64,000 nt of DNA from Scortum barcoo. Its lineage: Eukaryota; Chordata; Actinopteri; Centrarchiformes; Terapontidae. The notes under the pieces are model-generated. The model was not told the DNA's origin. It ran no database searches and saw nothing but the letters and a program-made list of their open reading frames with translations. A program made the position numbers and the translations under genes. Of this stretch, positions 47,601 through 62,600 are shown piece by piece; position 1 is the first letter of the stretch, and every line of letters begins with the position of its first letter. Location: NCBI GenBank assembly GCA_023238725.1, contig CM041540.1, positions 188,501-252,500 on the forward strand. Reading direction: 5' to 3'.

Positions 47601-50600
47601 TCTTTATTAAGATCATCGTCTTTGTACCTTATCGATGACGTGGATCAGTCCGTTGGTAGCGGCTACATCTGATGTGGTGATGGTCGCTCCTCCCACAGCT
47701 GTGAACTGAAACAATGTGCACGTCACCATTAGAAAGTTCATGGAGAAATAAAACATCTGACAGATTTCTGTTAGAAACAAAAGATCGTATCAGAGTTTTA
47801 TTGAGAAGAGCAACAGTAAGATCACAGAGCAGCTTTTCTTTTTAATCTCCTGTAATAAATCAGCGGAGGTTAGGAGATGCTGAACAGTCAGATTTGTGCC
47901 TTTCCTTTTTGAGGGCAGAAATGGTTGGTAAAGCATCACTCACCTCGCTGGTTGTTAAAACAACAAGTTTTGTCTTGAGAAGCGACGTCAGGGAGGAAAC
48001 GTCGCTCAGGCTGGATATTGGATAGTTTCCGGGGACGATGTGATTTCTGCCACACGGGAGAGATAGAAGCTGTTACACATGTTAAAATTTAAATCAAACA
48101 AATAAAGTTTCACCTTCATAACATTTTCAAGTTAACACTCAAATACAGGTGTTCGATTGTCCTAAAATGAAAAACTCTGAACATCTGACTTTAAAAAAAA
48201 CCCAAAAATTTCTGCTCTATAACCTTATGAGACTCGGCAGGTTTCCCTTCGTGGTCCAGAAACTTTTGTCCTCTGAAGACATTTTAGCGACGGCAGCTGA
48301 AGACGGAACGAAGATGGTGACGTTCTGATCCAACAGAGACCAGGACAGACCGGACTCCTGGACACAAAGACGTTCATTTATCATCTCTGACAGCTGTAAA
48401 ATGTGCTTCAATCATACAATGAAGTGGTTAAATATGTATGTAAATGAACAAACATGTTGTGGTTCCATAATTAATGTAAATATACACTGCAGGCCAAAAG
48501 TTTGGATGCAAGATCAAATTTGTGCAAAAAAAACATCATAGTTTCATTGGTATACTTTGCAACAACATAAACATGATTATTATACAAAGAGTAACTTTGT
48601 TGGACACCATTAGGTGTTTTGCTCTTTCAGTGTATCCTTCTTTCATCAACGTACACGTGAACTCTTGTTTCTTTACTCAGTTGCTTCTTTCTAGCCATTT
48701 CTGTGGTAGTTTGTCAGAGATTTGAACACAGTTGAGATTTATTGGGATTTTTTGTATGCAGACTCTCAAAAGCCCAAGATATAAAGTGAATAATGCAAAC
48801 TGTAATTTGTTTTTTTACTTTTGCACTGAAGTTGTGACTCTTGCAAATCTTCTCTGACCCTAAAACTAAGCCCTTCTTTTCTTTTGTTGACATTTATTCA
48901 GCAGTGGTCAGCAATGTATACCTACAGGTAAACTGAGGAAAATGGTGCATATCAGTCAAAGCAAAGTCTGATCATGCAGTAAAATACATATAACTCATGC
49001 TGTTTTTTAAGAAAGACATTGTGAACACAAAATTGAAGTTGCTGTCAAATGTTTGGCCTGTATTGGCCTGTACTGGCCTTGCTTCCAAACTTTTGGCCTG
49101 TAGTGTATGTATATATACTATGTGTGGTTTATTTAAGTGAAGATATTTGTTATCATTGCTGTTATACAGTATAAACATGTAAATCACACATAAAACTGTA
49201 GATGTATACATTTATATGTGGCTACATTGATTATTATTTTAGTTGATGCTTTTGATGCTGATCTGAATGATTTCACTCTCTCTAAAGGTTTTTATAACAA
49301 GCAGCTCACAGTTGTCCAAGTCACGAACTCTGAGGCGTCCGGCAGATCCATCAGCCCCTGAAAGCATCACAAAAACAGGAAAAGGAGCTCCAATTAGTTT
49401 GTGAAGACCGGAAACACTCAGTGTCTCCTAGTCATGGTGTTCAGGATTCTCACCTGCTGAACTGTCCCGTAACATATCTGTCCGTTTCCAACATATCCTT
49501 CATCACAAACACAGGTCCACTGAGAGGACAGCAGACGGCAGCTGGCCTGAACACAAAACACTTCATTTTCTTCTTCAGCGTCTTTAGTTTCAGATCCAAA
49601 GACGTCCAAAGAAAACAGACTGACGGACTGAGCAGTAACTTGATTCATCGTCTTTCTTTGTGCTTAAACTTTGATTCTTAAGAAGATTTTTACCCACCAG
49701 GTAATGACAGCCTCCATTTGCAGTCACACACTGATTAACAGCTTCACAGTCTCGCCCATTTCCTTTGTATCCGGCTTTACATGTGCAGTCGCTCTGTTTG
49801 AAGACAAAGCAACGTTTGTTTTTGTCAGAGACTCGACAAAGACTCGGTCTCTGACTCGTCCACACACACAAAAAAAAAAATTCAAATTTATTTCTTTAAA
49901 GCCCAAAATCTGTACAGTTGTGACACCCTCTGTCCTTAGACCCTCGAACCGAGTCAGGAAAAACTTCAAAAAAGCCTTTATGGGAAAAAGAAGAAAAACC
50001 TGAGGAAGAGCCACAGATGAGGGATCCCTCTCCCTGGGACGGACAGACGTGCAATAGATGCCACATGTACAGAGAACATCATCATCAGTCATATTATGGA
50101 ATTATACATGGGTCAAAACAACCAAAACATCTTTTTCATCTTTTTCTTAAAGACAATCTTTGATTTTACCTGATTTATACAGATTTTTACCAGCTGACAG
50201 TTTGGATCAACACTTCAACTCTTCTCAGAGTCATAATCTGAAATCTGGATGTCGAGCACCTGATCAGCACACTTATTGATACGTGTGATCGATTTGTGCT
50301 CAGGTCTTCGGACTGAGCAGATTAACCAGGTGAAATAAAGTGAACTTTTTCCTGCAGGTGTATAAGCGTCTATTAAAAACAGGGACTCCTTAAAGCTTGA
50401 GATTTATTGATGCGTTTCCATGGTAACAGAGCAAACAGCCGATAAAAACGTCACATTTCATGTTGTATCATCAATCACAAAAAACAGAACATTTATAGCA
50501 CACCTGGCCTGTAAATAACAGAAAGTTTAAAGGCTCAGATTAAATCAGGGACTGGTGGTGTGTTCCTTTAAATGTGAGACCTCAGTGGTGTTACCTGTCC

Positions 50601-53600
50601 AGGTCCCACATAGATGCAGGTGGCGTTGGGGTGGCAGCCTCCTCGGTCGGGTTTGTCACATTTGTTGATTGGCTGACACTCGTCTCCGTCCTTCCCTCCA
50701 TCCCATCAGGCACTGGCAGGTGTGATTACCTGGTCCTGTCTTTATACATTTAGCCTGCAGAGGGCGTCAGACTTTGTTCAAAGGAAGCTTTTCTAATCTG
50801 TTTCTCCAAATTTTCTTTATTTCTCCCTTAAACACATTTAAACAGGTAAATCTGCAGAAATGTCTTGGGAGAATAAATGCGTACGTTCAGGCTGCAGCCT
50901 CCTCTGAGGGGGGGGGCACAGGGGTCCGACTCCACACAGGTGATACCATCTCCTTGGTAACCAGGTTTACAAACACACCTGGGAACACACACAGCAGACA
51001 CACAGGTAACAGGTGAGTGTCACGTGATGCTGAGGCGGCCGCTCGAGTCGGGTTCCTGGTTGGTGAACTGGTTTGTCGGAGCTTCAGAATCCGGACATTT
51101 GACGCTGAAGTGAAGAAATGTGACTCAGCGTGAAGAGTGTGATGGATGCAGGTGAACTCACCTGATCGTTGCCTCGCTGAAGTCGCAGTCAGCGTGGGCG
51201 TGACAGAACTGCACCAGAGCGCCGCAGGCCGCCGTCCTGCGCTCACAGAACCGACCGGTGAAACCCATTAGACAGGAGTTTGGTTTACAGCGACCATCGG
51301 AGTCCGGACGGTTGTCACATTGTCCATGGATACAGGGACAGGCTGAGGACAGACAGGTGAGCCGTCATCATCCTGACATCACGCCTACCTGTATGATGTC
51401 ACAGAGGAGTGACTCACTTACTTCTGTCACAGTTTGGTCCATATTTGTTGGAGGACGAGCAGTACTGACAGCGAGAGCCTCCAAAGTTTGGACTACAGAT
51501 ACACGATCCATTCCCTCCAATCCCATCCAAACACTGCAACAGAGGAGACTCAATAAGAGTCTGAACGAAGGGCAGCTGATCTGAGGTGAGTTTGAGTCGA
51601 CCCCAGATTATTATTCTCAGATATGAATTTATCATTTGGTATCATTTGGTATCATTTAGCAGGATTTGAAGCCTTAAAATGTTTCAAACAATAACATCAT
51701 GCCTGAATTTGAACTTTTTTGCTAAAAAAGAAAGTTCCTGTGATTTGTGTCACGCATGATTTCTCACTGTCTGACAAATGAAGGTTGTGTTTTTAAGTTT
51801 AAAGAGTTTTACTGGGTTTATCATGACTTTGACTGTCAGGCTGAAGTGTTACAAGTGTGTCGAGTGTGCTGATGTTGATCTGACCTGACCGTGTCCGGAG
51901 CATGGAGCCTGGTATCCACCTGGACAGGGACTGCAGTCTGGACCAAAGAAACCTTTACAACACGCCGGAGTCTGAACCAACAGGAACACGCCTCCATCAT
52001 ATATCAACATTTCTCTTTGTATTCTAACTTCTGTCATCTCTAATCTTCATACAGTCAAAGTGTGATCTGTCATTTACCGTGACGGTCGTGTTGCAGCGAA
52101 GCGAGCAGCCCGACTTCGGGATGCCAAAAGCTGACGTGCCGAGTTTCACAGTGTAAAAACAAGCAGCGGTGTGCTGATGGATAAAGAGATGATCACATGT
52201 TTCTGATCACATGTTAGAGATGCAGATTTAAGAGTGAGGAGATAAAAGTCTTACTGTCTGAACTCCAGACGAGCACTGAGACTGTTTGGCCTTCGAGCAG
52301 CTGACGCACTCACCCTGAAACACAGATCAAACCCCACAAAGTGATGGTGAACTAAACAATTATGAACAACACGTGTCAGAACTGATGATGTTTTAATAAA
52401 GTTGTATTGTAAGAGCTGGAGAATCACAAACTGCAGCTCCTGATTGGTTTCTCCAGCAGTCAATAAAATCTCTGAGCTGATTGATCAGTTTGAGCTCAGT
52501 AAAGTTATCTAATGATCTCTGGACTAAATTCATCAGGAGGGTTGATGTGACATTAAATTAATTTCATATTGGTTCTTCCGGGACGGCGCAGAGCAAGATG
52601 GCAGCATAGAGCTGGGCTCCTGAGTCGATTAGACAATAAATTCCTCCAAACTATGAAAAGATCGAGAACACGAATTTCAAACTAACAAGCAATGAGTGGG
52701 GAACGAGGGCAGAGAAGTTTGAAGAAAAAAAACATGTCCAAAGACCAAGAAGAACAAGGGTTTGAAGACGAGGCGGCGAGCGGGGAAAATGAAAACCCCA
52801 AACAAGCCTACACGTTACTCGAGGGACTCGCTTATATCACGAAGGAGATACATGACCTTAAAAAGGAGATGAAAGAAGACCTCGCTGCATTCAAAGAAGA
52901 ATTTAAAGGGGCGGTGAGGCGAGAGTTTGCCGGCTTTAACAGGAAACTAACCAAAAATTGGCACAAAACGTCGTGGAAATATAAGAGCAGCGGAAGGATA
53001 AAGCCAAGGCACAAGTGCGAGTGACGAATTGGAAAGGACGCCATCCTCTCTCTACTAAAACAGCAAACAAAACTTCAGCTGACCGAAGTGGAAGGACATG
53101 GAAGATGCTGTAATTTGAGGATTTACAATGTGGCTGAACGGGACAATGAGTCTGTGACAGAACTGGTGGAGGAACTCCTCCGCTGAGAGCTTGCGTTGCC
53201 AGGGGGAACCGAGCTCCATATCCAACATGTGCACAGAAGTCTCGGAAAGAAACCGTAAGTACGAGACCAAAGAGAGCATTCTGGCTAAAGCCTGGAAAGA
53301 GAAAATAATAATCGAGGGGAGACAGATATTTTTTGACCACGATTACCCCACCGAGGTGATGAAGAAACGTAAATCCTACTCTGAAATGAAAAAAGTTCTG
53401 CACCTCTGAGTAAGATAAGGATCCACTGGTCAGATGGGCCCAAGATCTACAATAACGCTGAAGACGCAATGCGGGACATGCAGAAAAGAGGGCTGGAGAC
53501 GGGCGAGCGGCACGGCAGCAAACGTTCACTCGAGGAATGGATCCGGAGAGCTTCACCATGGCAACGCGTTGGAGAGAGGCAGGTGATAAACAGAGAGTCC

Positions 53601-56600
53601 GCCGCATCTGAGGACGCCAATCAAGATGAACCGAGTGAGAGAAAAGCTGCAAGAGTTTAGAAGATGAGCAGATGATGAAGACTTGAGTCAACGGAAAGAG
53701 AGAGAGGGGTGGGGGGGGGTATTGGGAGGGGAAGAGTCCCTAAGGAACCCGGAAGAGTTAAATGCCTCCTGTTTTTAAGTTAAAGATTATACGATGGCTG
53801 GGTAAGTAAATAGAGCCACCAAAATTGTTCAGATAATAAGTGCCTAATTAGGGATTTTTTTTTGTTCATACAACAGAAAGGGTTCCACAAGGGAAGAAGT
53901 GGGGAATCTTAAGATCACCCCCCCCTACAAATGAGACTTCTCTAATGTTTGTTTACATGTGAATCGACAGAGAGAGCTATTAAGCTAGTGATTGTTGGAC
54001 CTATCTAGTAGGATGGGAAAGCCTATTTTAGGTATACCCCAAACCACTGGGGGGGGCTTTTGTTCAGCAAAGCTATCCCCCACTCCCACCAACAGGGAGA
54101 CAGGGCCTCTGGGGAGTGAGACTTTTTTGCTGCGGAGTTCAGTTTTTGTGTTTGTTCGTACCTTGTTCAGGGGAAAATGTTGGTTGACAACATTACAGTG
54201 GAGGGGCTAGGAATTATTTCAAGGAATACAAACAATGCAACATAATAATATATTAGTGGTGTCGGTGAATATTAACAGCTTAAACAATATCAAAAAAAGA
54301 AGAAAATGCAGGTTATTTTTCTTCAAGAAACTCACCACAGGAGGAGCATTTAAGATTTGAGAAGTTGGGCTACAGGAATTCATTTTTCAGTTCCTTTGGG
54401 CAGAATCACAAGAGGGGTGTGATGATACTTTTTTCCAACTCTGTAAAGTTCGAACTGATCAAAGAAGTTAGCGATAAGAAGGGAAGATATATCACGATAA
54501 AAGGGAAATTAGAAAACCAACTGGTAACACTGCTCAATGTGTATGCTCCTTCGGAAAGTGGAAAAGCATTTTATGAAAAAAATTTAATTTTATAAATCTG
54601 GAAACAGAAGGGACATTAGTGTGCGGTGGGGATTTTAATGTGGTATCAAATTATGGGTTAGACACTACAAGTATGAAGAGAAACAAAAAACAAATTAATA
54701 GGTATATGAATACAATGATGTCAGAAATGGGTGTTCAGGATGTATGGAGGGAACTTCACCCATTGAATCGGGATTATACCCACTACTCAGCTCCACATGA
54801 GCTTATGAAGGTAAAACATGTAAAGTAATCTCAGTCCTATATAGAAGTTTGATGTCACGTAGAAAGTCTTCCTCTCTTTATATGAAAGAAAAATGGGAAA
54901 AGGAATTGAAAGAACAAATAACTGAGGAAGAGTGGCTCAATATTTGTAAAACACAGTGCACGTCCACTAGCTCCAGGATCTGGAGAGAATTCAACTGGAA
55001 GAATATGGCCAGACTTTTTATAACTCCAAAGATTAGGAAAGGAGTGGTGTCTATTCAGCAATCATGCTGGAGAACATGTGGTCACAGGATGCTGACCATA
55101 CACACATATTCTGGTCCTGTCACAAGTTAAAAAGATACTGGGACAAAATATGGAGGGGGTTACAAAAGATAATAGGATATGAAATACCAAAAACGTATAG
55201 GATACTCTACTTGGGGAATTTAACATGAGACATAATACAAAAAGAGGATGAATACTTTGTTAAAGTGCTGCTATCAGCCAATAAAAAAACAATTACGAGG
55301 ATGTGGTACAAAGTGGACCCACCGACGGAGGAGCAGTGGATGTGCACTGTGGAAGAGATTTTTGTAATGGAGAAGATCACACATAAACTGAGACTACAGG
55401 AGACACTATTTGAGGATAAATGTGAAAAATGGACTGATTATAGAGGACAAGAAGAGGACACCGCCATTGCCATTGGACAACAAGGACATTAATAGAAGGA
55501 TGAGTGTTTAAATGTGAATGTATGATTTGCCCTGACATTGTAATTGTTGAAAGAAAATCTAATAAAAAATAAGTTAAAACAAAAAAAAAATTAGTTTCAT
55601 ATCACTGTCAGGAGGAATGAGTCCACGTCCAGATCTTCCTCCAGATGTTCTCTAAAGAAACATTTCAGTTTCTCCAACGGATGATCAAAATTCAAATGAC
55701 GACATTTTGACTAAAAATGATTTGGTCCAAAGACTGAAAGTCACCCAGGAGCCAAAATGAACCTTTCAGAAATCAACATGACTGCCATCAGTGCTCACCT
55801 GGATGATTTTGGTCTGGTTGATGTCACACCTGTGGGGTAGTACAGGTGTGATGGAGGGCGGGGTCAAAACTCCATCCAGAACATACAGACGTCCATTTTT
55901 AGCCTCCACTGCCGCCTCCAACACGACCACTCCATCAACCAAGATCTGACCCTGAGAGGATTCACCAGGCAGAGAGCTCAATTCAGTTCAATAAAACTTT
56001 ATTGAGTGAATGATTTGTTTTAAAAATTGAATAAACTTAAATAAATTATTAATAAATAAATTCAATAAACTTCACTAGCTCAGAATGAATTTAGTAAGTT
56101 AACAAGTTTTTACAGTTTTTTACAAGTTTTGTCTCTTATTCTTCTTACCAATACTTTTATTATAAATATTATTCTGTAAGTCACAGCTGTGTCACAATCA
56201 GCTGATGTCATGTTGATACTGGATCTTAAAATGGTTCCTCAGATTGAGATAAATGTGAGCAAACAGAGAAAAAGACATTTTTAAGGTCCACACTTACGTT
56301 TTCTGTCACATTAATCGTCAGAACCTGATTGGCCATCGTCACAATGGTTGGATTTGACACGATGTTAAAGACCTCCAGCTTCAAACCAGGACAACGAATC
56401 ACCATCAGAACATGTGAAGGATTTAAAATGGTTTTCATTGTTTAAATGTCAGAGAGAGCGTTGGACTGACCGCGGTGGATGGCACGATGTGGTTCCTCAG
56501 AAGCTCCACCAGCTTGGTGTGACCCTGAAGGTGGAAAATAAAATGTTTGGGATCATTTTAGAGAATAATGAAATAAAAGTCTTGAGCTTTTCTTGATGAG

Positions 56601-59600
56601 CTTTTCTTACTTCAGGACTGCTGAAGAACTGCAGGTGACCTTGAGGCATCGCATCGAAGGCCGAACTGCTTGGAGCAAAAACGGTGATTGGACCAGGACG
56701 GTCCAGGACCAAGGCCAGATCAACTTTCTGCAGAGAGACACATAAACACAAACATGTTCGCACAAACACAAAGAAGAGCACACAACTCTGAGACTGTTTG
56801 TTTCCAACACACTAACAGTAAACACACACACTAACAATAAACACACACACTAAGAGTAAACACACACTAACAATAAACACACACACTAACACACACATAA
56901 GTAAACACAAACACACACACTAACAGTAAACACACACACTAACAATAAACACACACACTAAGAGTAAACACACACACTAAGAGTAAACACACACTAAGAG
57001 TAAACACACACACTAAGTAAACACACACACACATAACACACACACTAAGTAAACACACACACTAACAATAAACACACACACTAAGAGTAAACACACACAC
57101 TAAAGTAAACACACACACTAAGAGTAAACACACACTAAGAATAACACACACAACACTAAGAGTAAACACACACTAACACACAAACACACACACTAAACAC
57201 ACAAACACACACACTAACAATAAACACACACACAACAGTAAACACACAAGAGTAAACACATAAACACACACACTAAAAGAGTAAACACACACACCACAGA
57301 GTAAACACACACACTAACAGTAAACACACACACTAAGAGTAAACACACACTAAACACACACACTAAGAGTAAACACACACTAAACACACACACACACACT
57401 AACAAAAAACACACACACTAACAATAAACACACAAACTAAGAGTAAACACACACACTAACAATAAACACACACAACTAAGAGTAAACACACACAAAGTAA
57501 ACTAAGAGTAAACAATAAACACACAAACTAAGAGTAAACACACACACTAACAATAAACACACACACTAACAAGTATAAGCACACACTAAACACACACTAA
57601 CAATAAACACACACAACAACACCTATAACACACACACTAAGAGTAAACACACACACACAACAATAAACACATACACACACAATAAACACACACACTAAGA
57701 GTATAAACACACACACTAAGAGTATAAACAACACACAACACAACACACACACTAACAAGAGTAAAACACACACACTAACAATAAACACACACACTAAGAG
57801 TAAACACACACAAACAAAAAACACACACAAAAAAAACAAACAAAAAACACACACACTAAGAGTATAAACACACACACTAAGAGTAAACACACACACACAA
57901 ACACACACACAACAATAAAACACACACACTAAACACACACTAAGTAAAACACACACACTAACAATAAACACACACACTAAGAGTATAAACACACACACTA
58001 ACAATAAACACACTAAACACACACACACACACACACACACTAACAATAAACACACACTAACAATAAACACACACACTAACAATAAACACACACACTAACA
58101 GTATAAACACACACTAAGAGTAAACACACACACTAACCAAGAGTAAACACACACTAAACACACACACTAAGAGTATAAACACACACTAACAATAAACACA
58201 CACACACACAAGAGTAAAATACACACACACAATAAACACACACACACACAACAGTATAAACACACACACTAAGAGTAAACACACACACACAAAACACACA
58301 CACCAACAGTAAAACACACACACTAAGCACAAACACACACACTAACAACACATAAACACACACACTAAGAGTATAAACACACACACTAAGAGTATAAACA
58401 CACACACTAACAATAAACACACACACACCAAGAGTAACACACCTAAGAGTAAACACACACTAACAATAAACACACACACTAACAGTAAACACACACACAA
58501 ACAAAAAACACACACAAAAAAAACACACACAAGTAAAACACACACACACACACTAAACAGTATAAACACACACTAAGAGTAAACACACACACTAACAATA
58601 AACACACACACTAACAACACAATAAACACATCAATAAATACACACACCATATACACACACTAACAAACACACACTAACAGTAGTAAAACACACACACACA
58701 AACACACACACAAGAGTAAACAGTATACACACACAGTAACACACACACACACACACTAAGAGTAAACACACACTAAGAGTAAACACACACACTAACAATA
58801 AACACACACAACTAAGAGTAAACACACACACTAACAATAAACACACACAACTAAGAGTAAACACACACACTAACAATAAACACACACACTAAGAGTAAAC
58901 ACACACACTAAGAGTAAACACACACACAAACACACACACTAAACACACACAACTAAACACACACACAAGAGTAAACACACACACTAACAATAAACACACA
59001 CAACTAAGAGTAAACACACACACTAACAATAAACACACACACAAAATAAACACACACAAACACACACACACACACACAAGAGTAACAATAAACACACACA
59101 CTAAGAGTAAACACACACACTAACAATAAACACACAAACTAAGAGTAAACACACACACTAACAATAAACACACACTAACTAAACACACAAACTAAGAGTA
59201 AACACACACACTAACAGTAAACACACACACTAACAATAAACACACACTAACAATAAACACACACAACAATAAACACACACACTAACAATAAACACACACT
59301 GAGTATAAACACACACACACTAAGAGTAAACACACACTAAGAGTAAACAATAAACACACACTAACAATAAATAACAATACACACGCTAACAATAAACACA
59401 CACTAACAAAAAACACACACACTAACAATAAACACACAAACTAAGAGTAAACACACACACTAACAATAAACACACACTAACTAAGAGTAAACACACACAC
59501 TAACAATAAACACACACACTAAAAATAAACAATAAACACACACTAACAGTAAACACACACACTAACAATAAACACACACACTAATCAGTAAATACACACA

Positions 59601-62600
59601 CTAACAATAAACACACACACTAAATACAGTAAATGAACAGATTTCTTGGTGTGTCCTTCAGCACACTCTCAGCATCTCTCTGCAGTAAATATTGATAATT
59701 CAGATAATTCAGGTTTCTTCCTCTGATCAGGTCTGATCAATATTTCTGTATTTCACTGATCTGACTGAATCTAAATGTGGTAGAAATCTTCCAGGTGAAC
59801 AACAAACCTTTAATAAAGACTTGAACATGTCGAATTTGCCGTAATCAGAAATGATCTTCATCAGATTCTCCTGCGAGGAAACAAAGCAGATCAATATAAA
59901 AGCATCAGTGTTTTTCTCAGTGAATTATTTCACTGAGCAGGTTTCCACCTGAGCGTCGCTCTCCACCGTCGGCACCACGCTGTCCATCAGCTTATTGATC
60001 AGGTGAATCATCCCGTTGGACGCCACCACGTCAGACTGGACGATCACACCCATCTTCCTGCTGCCATGGATACGGATTTTAGTCTGAGACACCTGGAGAA
60101 AAACACGAGCTGCGTTACAAACACCTGATGTAAACCTGGTTAACTTAAACCTGGTTAACTTAAACCTGGTTTGTGGTCTTAAATCTGAGCAGACTCTCTG
60201 ATGAGTCAGCAGGACGGTCGATGTGTGTCTGTCTTTAAAGGTCCATTTGTCTGCTGATACAAAATCAATTCTTTTTATCAATCTGTTTTTTTTTTTTCAG
60301 TTCGACATAAAAACATGAGAGGTTAAATAAATGATTATTATGAATATTATTAAACGTCTCACCCCATCTGATGTGTCCGTCTCTGCTGATTTTCCCGTCA
60401 GAGTGTAAAAGACGTCAGTCATCTTCAGAAAATCAAAGGGCATCACCCCGGCAACCAGGTGCATCTTACACAGGTATTTAGCTTTGGACAGATCAGCTGT
60501 CAGAGTCCCCACCTGGTGCATCAACAAACACTTTCATCATTGCCTGATTAAAGTTTGAAATATTTAATCCTGGATTATTATTCTCTTATTTTGTAACTTT
60601 ACTGAGAAAACAAACATGAGTCAGGTTTTTTTTTACCTTTAAAATGACTCAGTAAATAAAAGTTCAGCTTCTGATCAGCTAAATCTGATCAGCTAGTTTA
60701 TTGGATGTGATTCTTACTGAAGTTCTCCTGAAGCCTTTATTGATCGGGACAAAAAGAGTGAAAGGACCTAGGTTCTCCAGAGGCCACGAGAGAGAACCTG
60801 AACACACACAAACAAGGAAACCACTGTTAATGTTGGCTTTTATTGTCTAAGACTTTTATTGTATGAGACTGTTATTGTGTAAAACTTGTATGGATGACTT
60901 GTAATGTGAAGAAACAGGTTCACTGCAGATCAGCTTGGATCTAAATAAACTGAAGTATTGATTAAAGCAGCTCAGTGAACTCTTCATGTTGATTCTGGTG
61001 CCCCCTGTGGTCAAAGGCAGTAATGTTTCACTAATGTGAAGAAGAAAAAGATCCTATTGTTCCCACATTGGGGAAATTCACTTTTTTCACATACATATAG
61101 AAAATGCACACACATGCAACTGGCAGAGAGATCGGAGTGCCCCAAGCAGGTTTTGGGGCCTTGCACAAAGGCACCTTAGCAGTGCTTAGGAGGTGAACTG
61201 GCACCTCTCCAGCTAACCAGTCCACACTCCATGAAGACTGGTCCATGGGGAACTTGAGCCAGTGACCCTCTGGTTCCCAAGCTATGTCCCTATGGACTGA
61301 GCTACTGCCACCCCTAAGCTACTGCCGCCCACAGCAGTGTTTAGTCTGATGTGACGGAAACATGTGAGCCGGAGGCGGCGTGAAGAAGAACTGTTAGACT
61401 TAGAAACTGAGAGAAACAGACAACCTGCTGTCTGCTGGACTGGTTGCTTCATACAGAGCTTTCAGGATTAAACTAAGGCTGACACTGAACCTGTTAAAAG
61501 AAAAAGTTCTACATTTTGAGAAATGTTCTTCCTTTCAGTCTTGTTTGATCTGGTTTTAGGAGATATAGACTGATGTTTGTTTTGTTCCTGTGAAGGCTGA
61601 GTGAACGTTGTATAAGCTGTAATTTTTGTTGTATTTTAATAAACATGAATAAATCACCATGTACCAAACAAAGAGATGGCGTAGCTCAGCTGACCGCTCC
61701 ACTGTCCACCAGGCTCCGTGTTCAAACTGTTCAGACGCTCCATGATGTTCCCATAACAAACTTTACCATTTCCAAGGTAACCCTGGAGACAGGTGCACCT
61801 GAGGACAGAGGGACAGGTGATCAGTGTGAACACGTTCAGCAGAAACAGACAATGAAGACTTACTCGACTCTTCCTGGTCCCACTGTAGTGCAGTTGGCGT
61901 TCTTGTGACAGGAACCAGGTCCACAGGAGTCCTTCAGGCTGCAGCCGCCGTTTGACAGGTTGTCAAAACCAGGAAGACACTCGCAGTGAGACTAAACACA
62001 GCAGGGACACAAAGGATAAATTTATACAGAACCACCGCTGCCCCCTGCAGGCTGCACTGTGCATTACAGCCACAATAAAATGAGCCTTTACAAAATAAAA
62101 TACTCTCTGATCCTGCTCTTTATCCTGACCTTTTCATCCTGATCCTGATTCTACATCTGGATCCTGATTTTTTTTTATCTGGTTCCTGTTTCCTGATCCA
62201 GATTTTGTTCCTGTTCTAGTTCCTGATCTGGGTCCTGGTCCTGGTCCTGGTCCTGATCCTGATCCTGATCCTGACTCTGATCCTGATCCTGATCCTGACT
62301 CTGATCCTGACTCTCATCCTCTTTCTGACCCCGACCCTGACCATCATCCTGGTCCAGCCCCGGCCTCAGTACTTCCTGACCTTCCCTGGTCCGTCGTAGA
62401 TGCAGCGTGTGGACTCGGCATCGCAGCCCCCCTGTTTGGTCTGACAGGGATCGATGGCCATGCAGACTCGTCCGTCCCCGCTGAAGCCTTCGTTACAGGC
62501 GCAAAGGTGCTGGTTCGGACCGGTGTGGACACATGAGGCCTGGACGTGACAGACGCGCTGAAGACAAGGATTTATAGCTGAGGACACGGGAGGAAAGACC

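Noticed and set aside
56900..59120. Several Cys/Val/Leu-rich minus-strand frames that look like repeated membrane peptides
   Set aside because: They are translations of the GTGTGTTTA minisatellite.
56820..59637. CRISPR-like regular array
   Set aside because: Units are directly adjacent and degenerate without unique spacers, and the host is a vertebrate.
61250..61315. Stand-alone tRNA gene
   Set aside because: The A- and B-box-like words belong to the head of a SINE; the anticodon and acceptor stems are not convincing.
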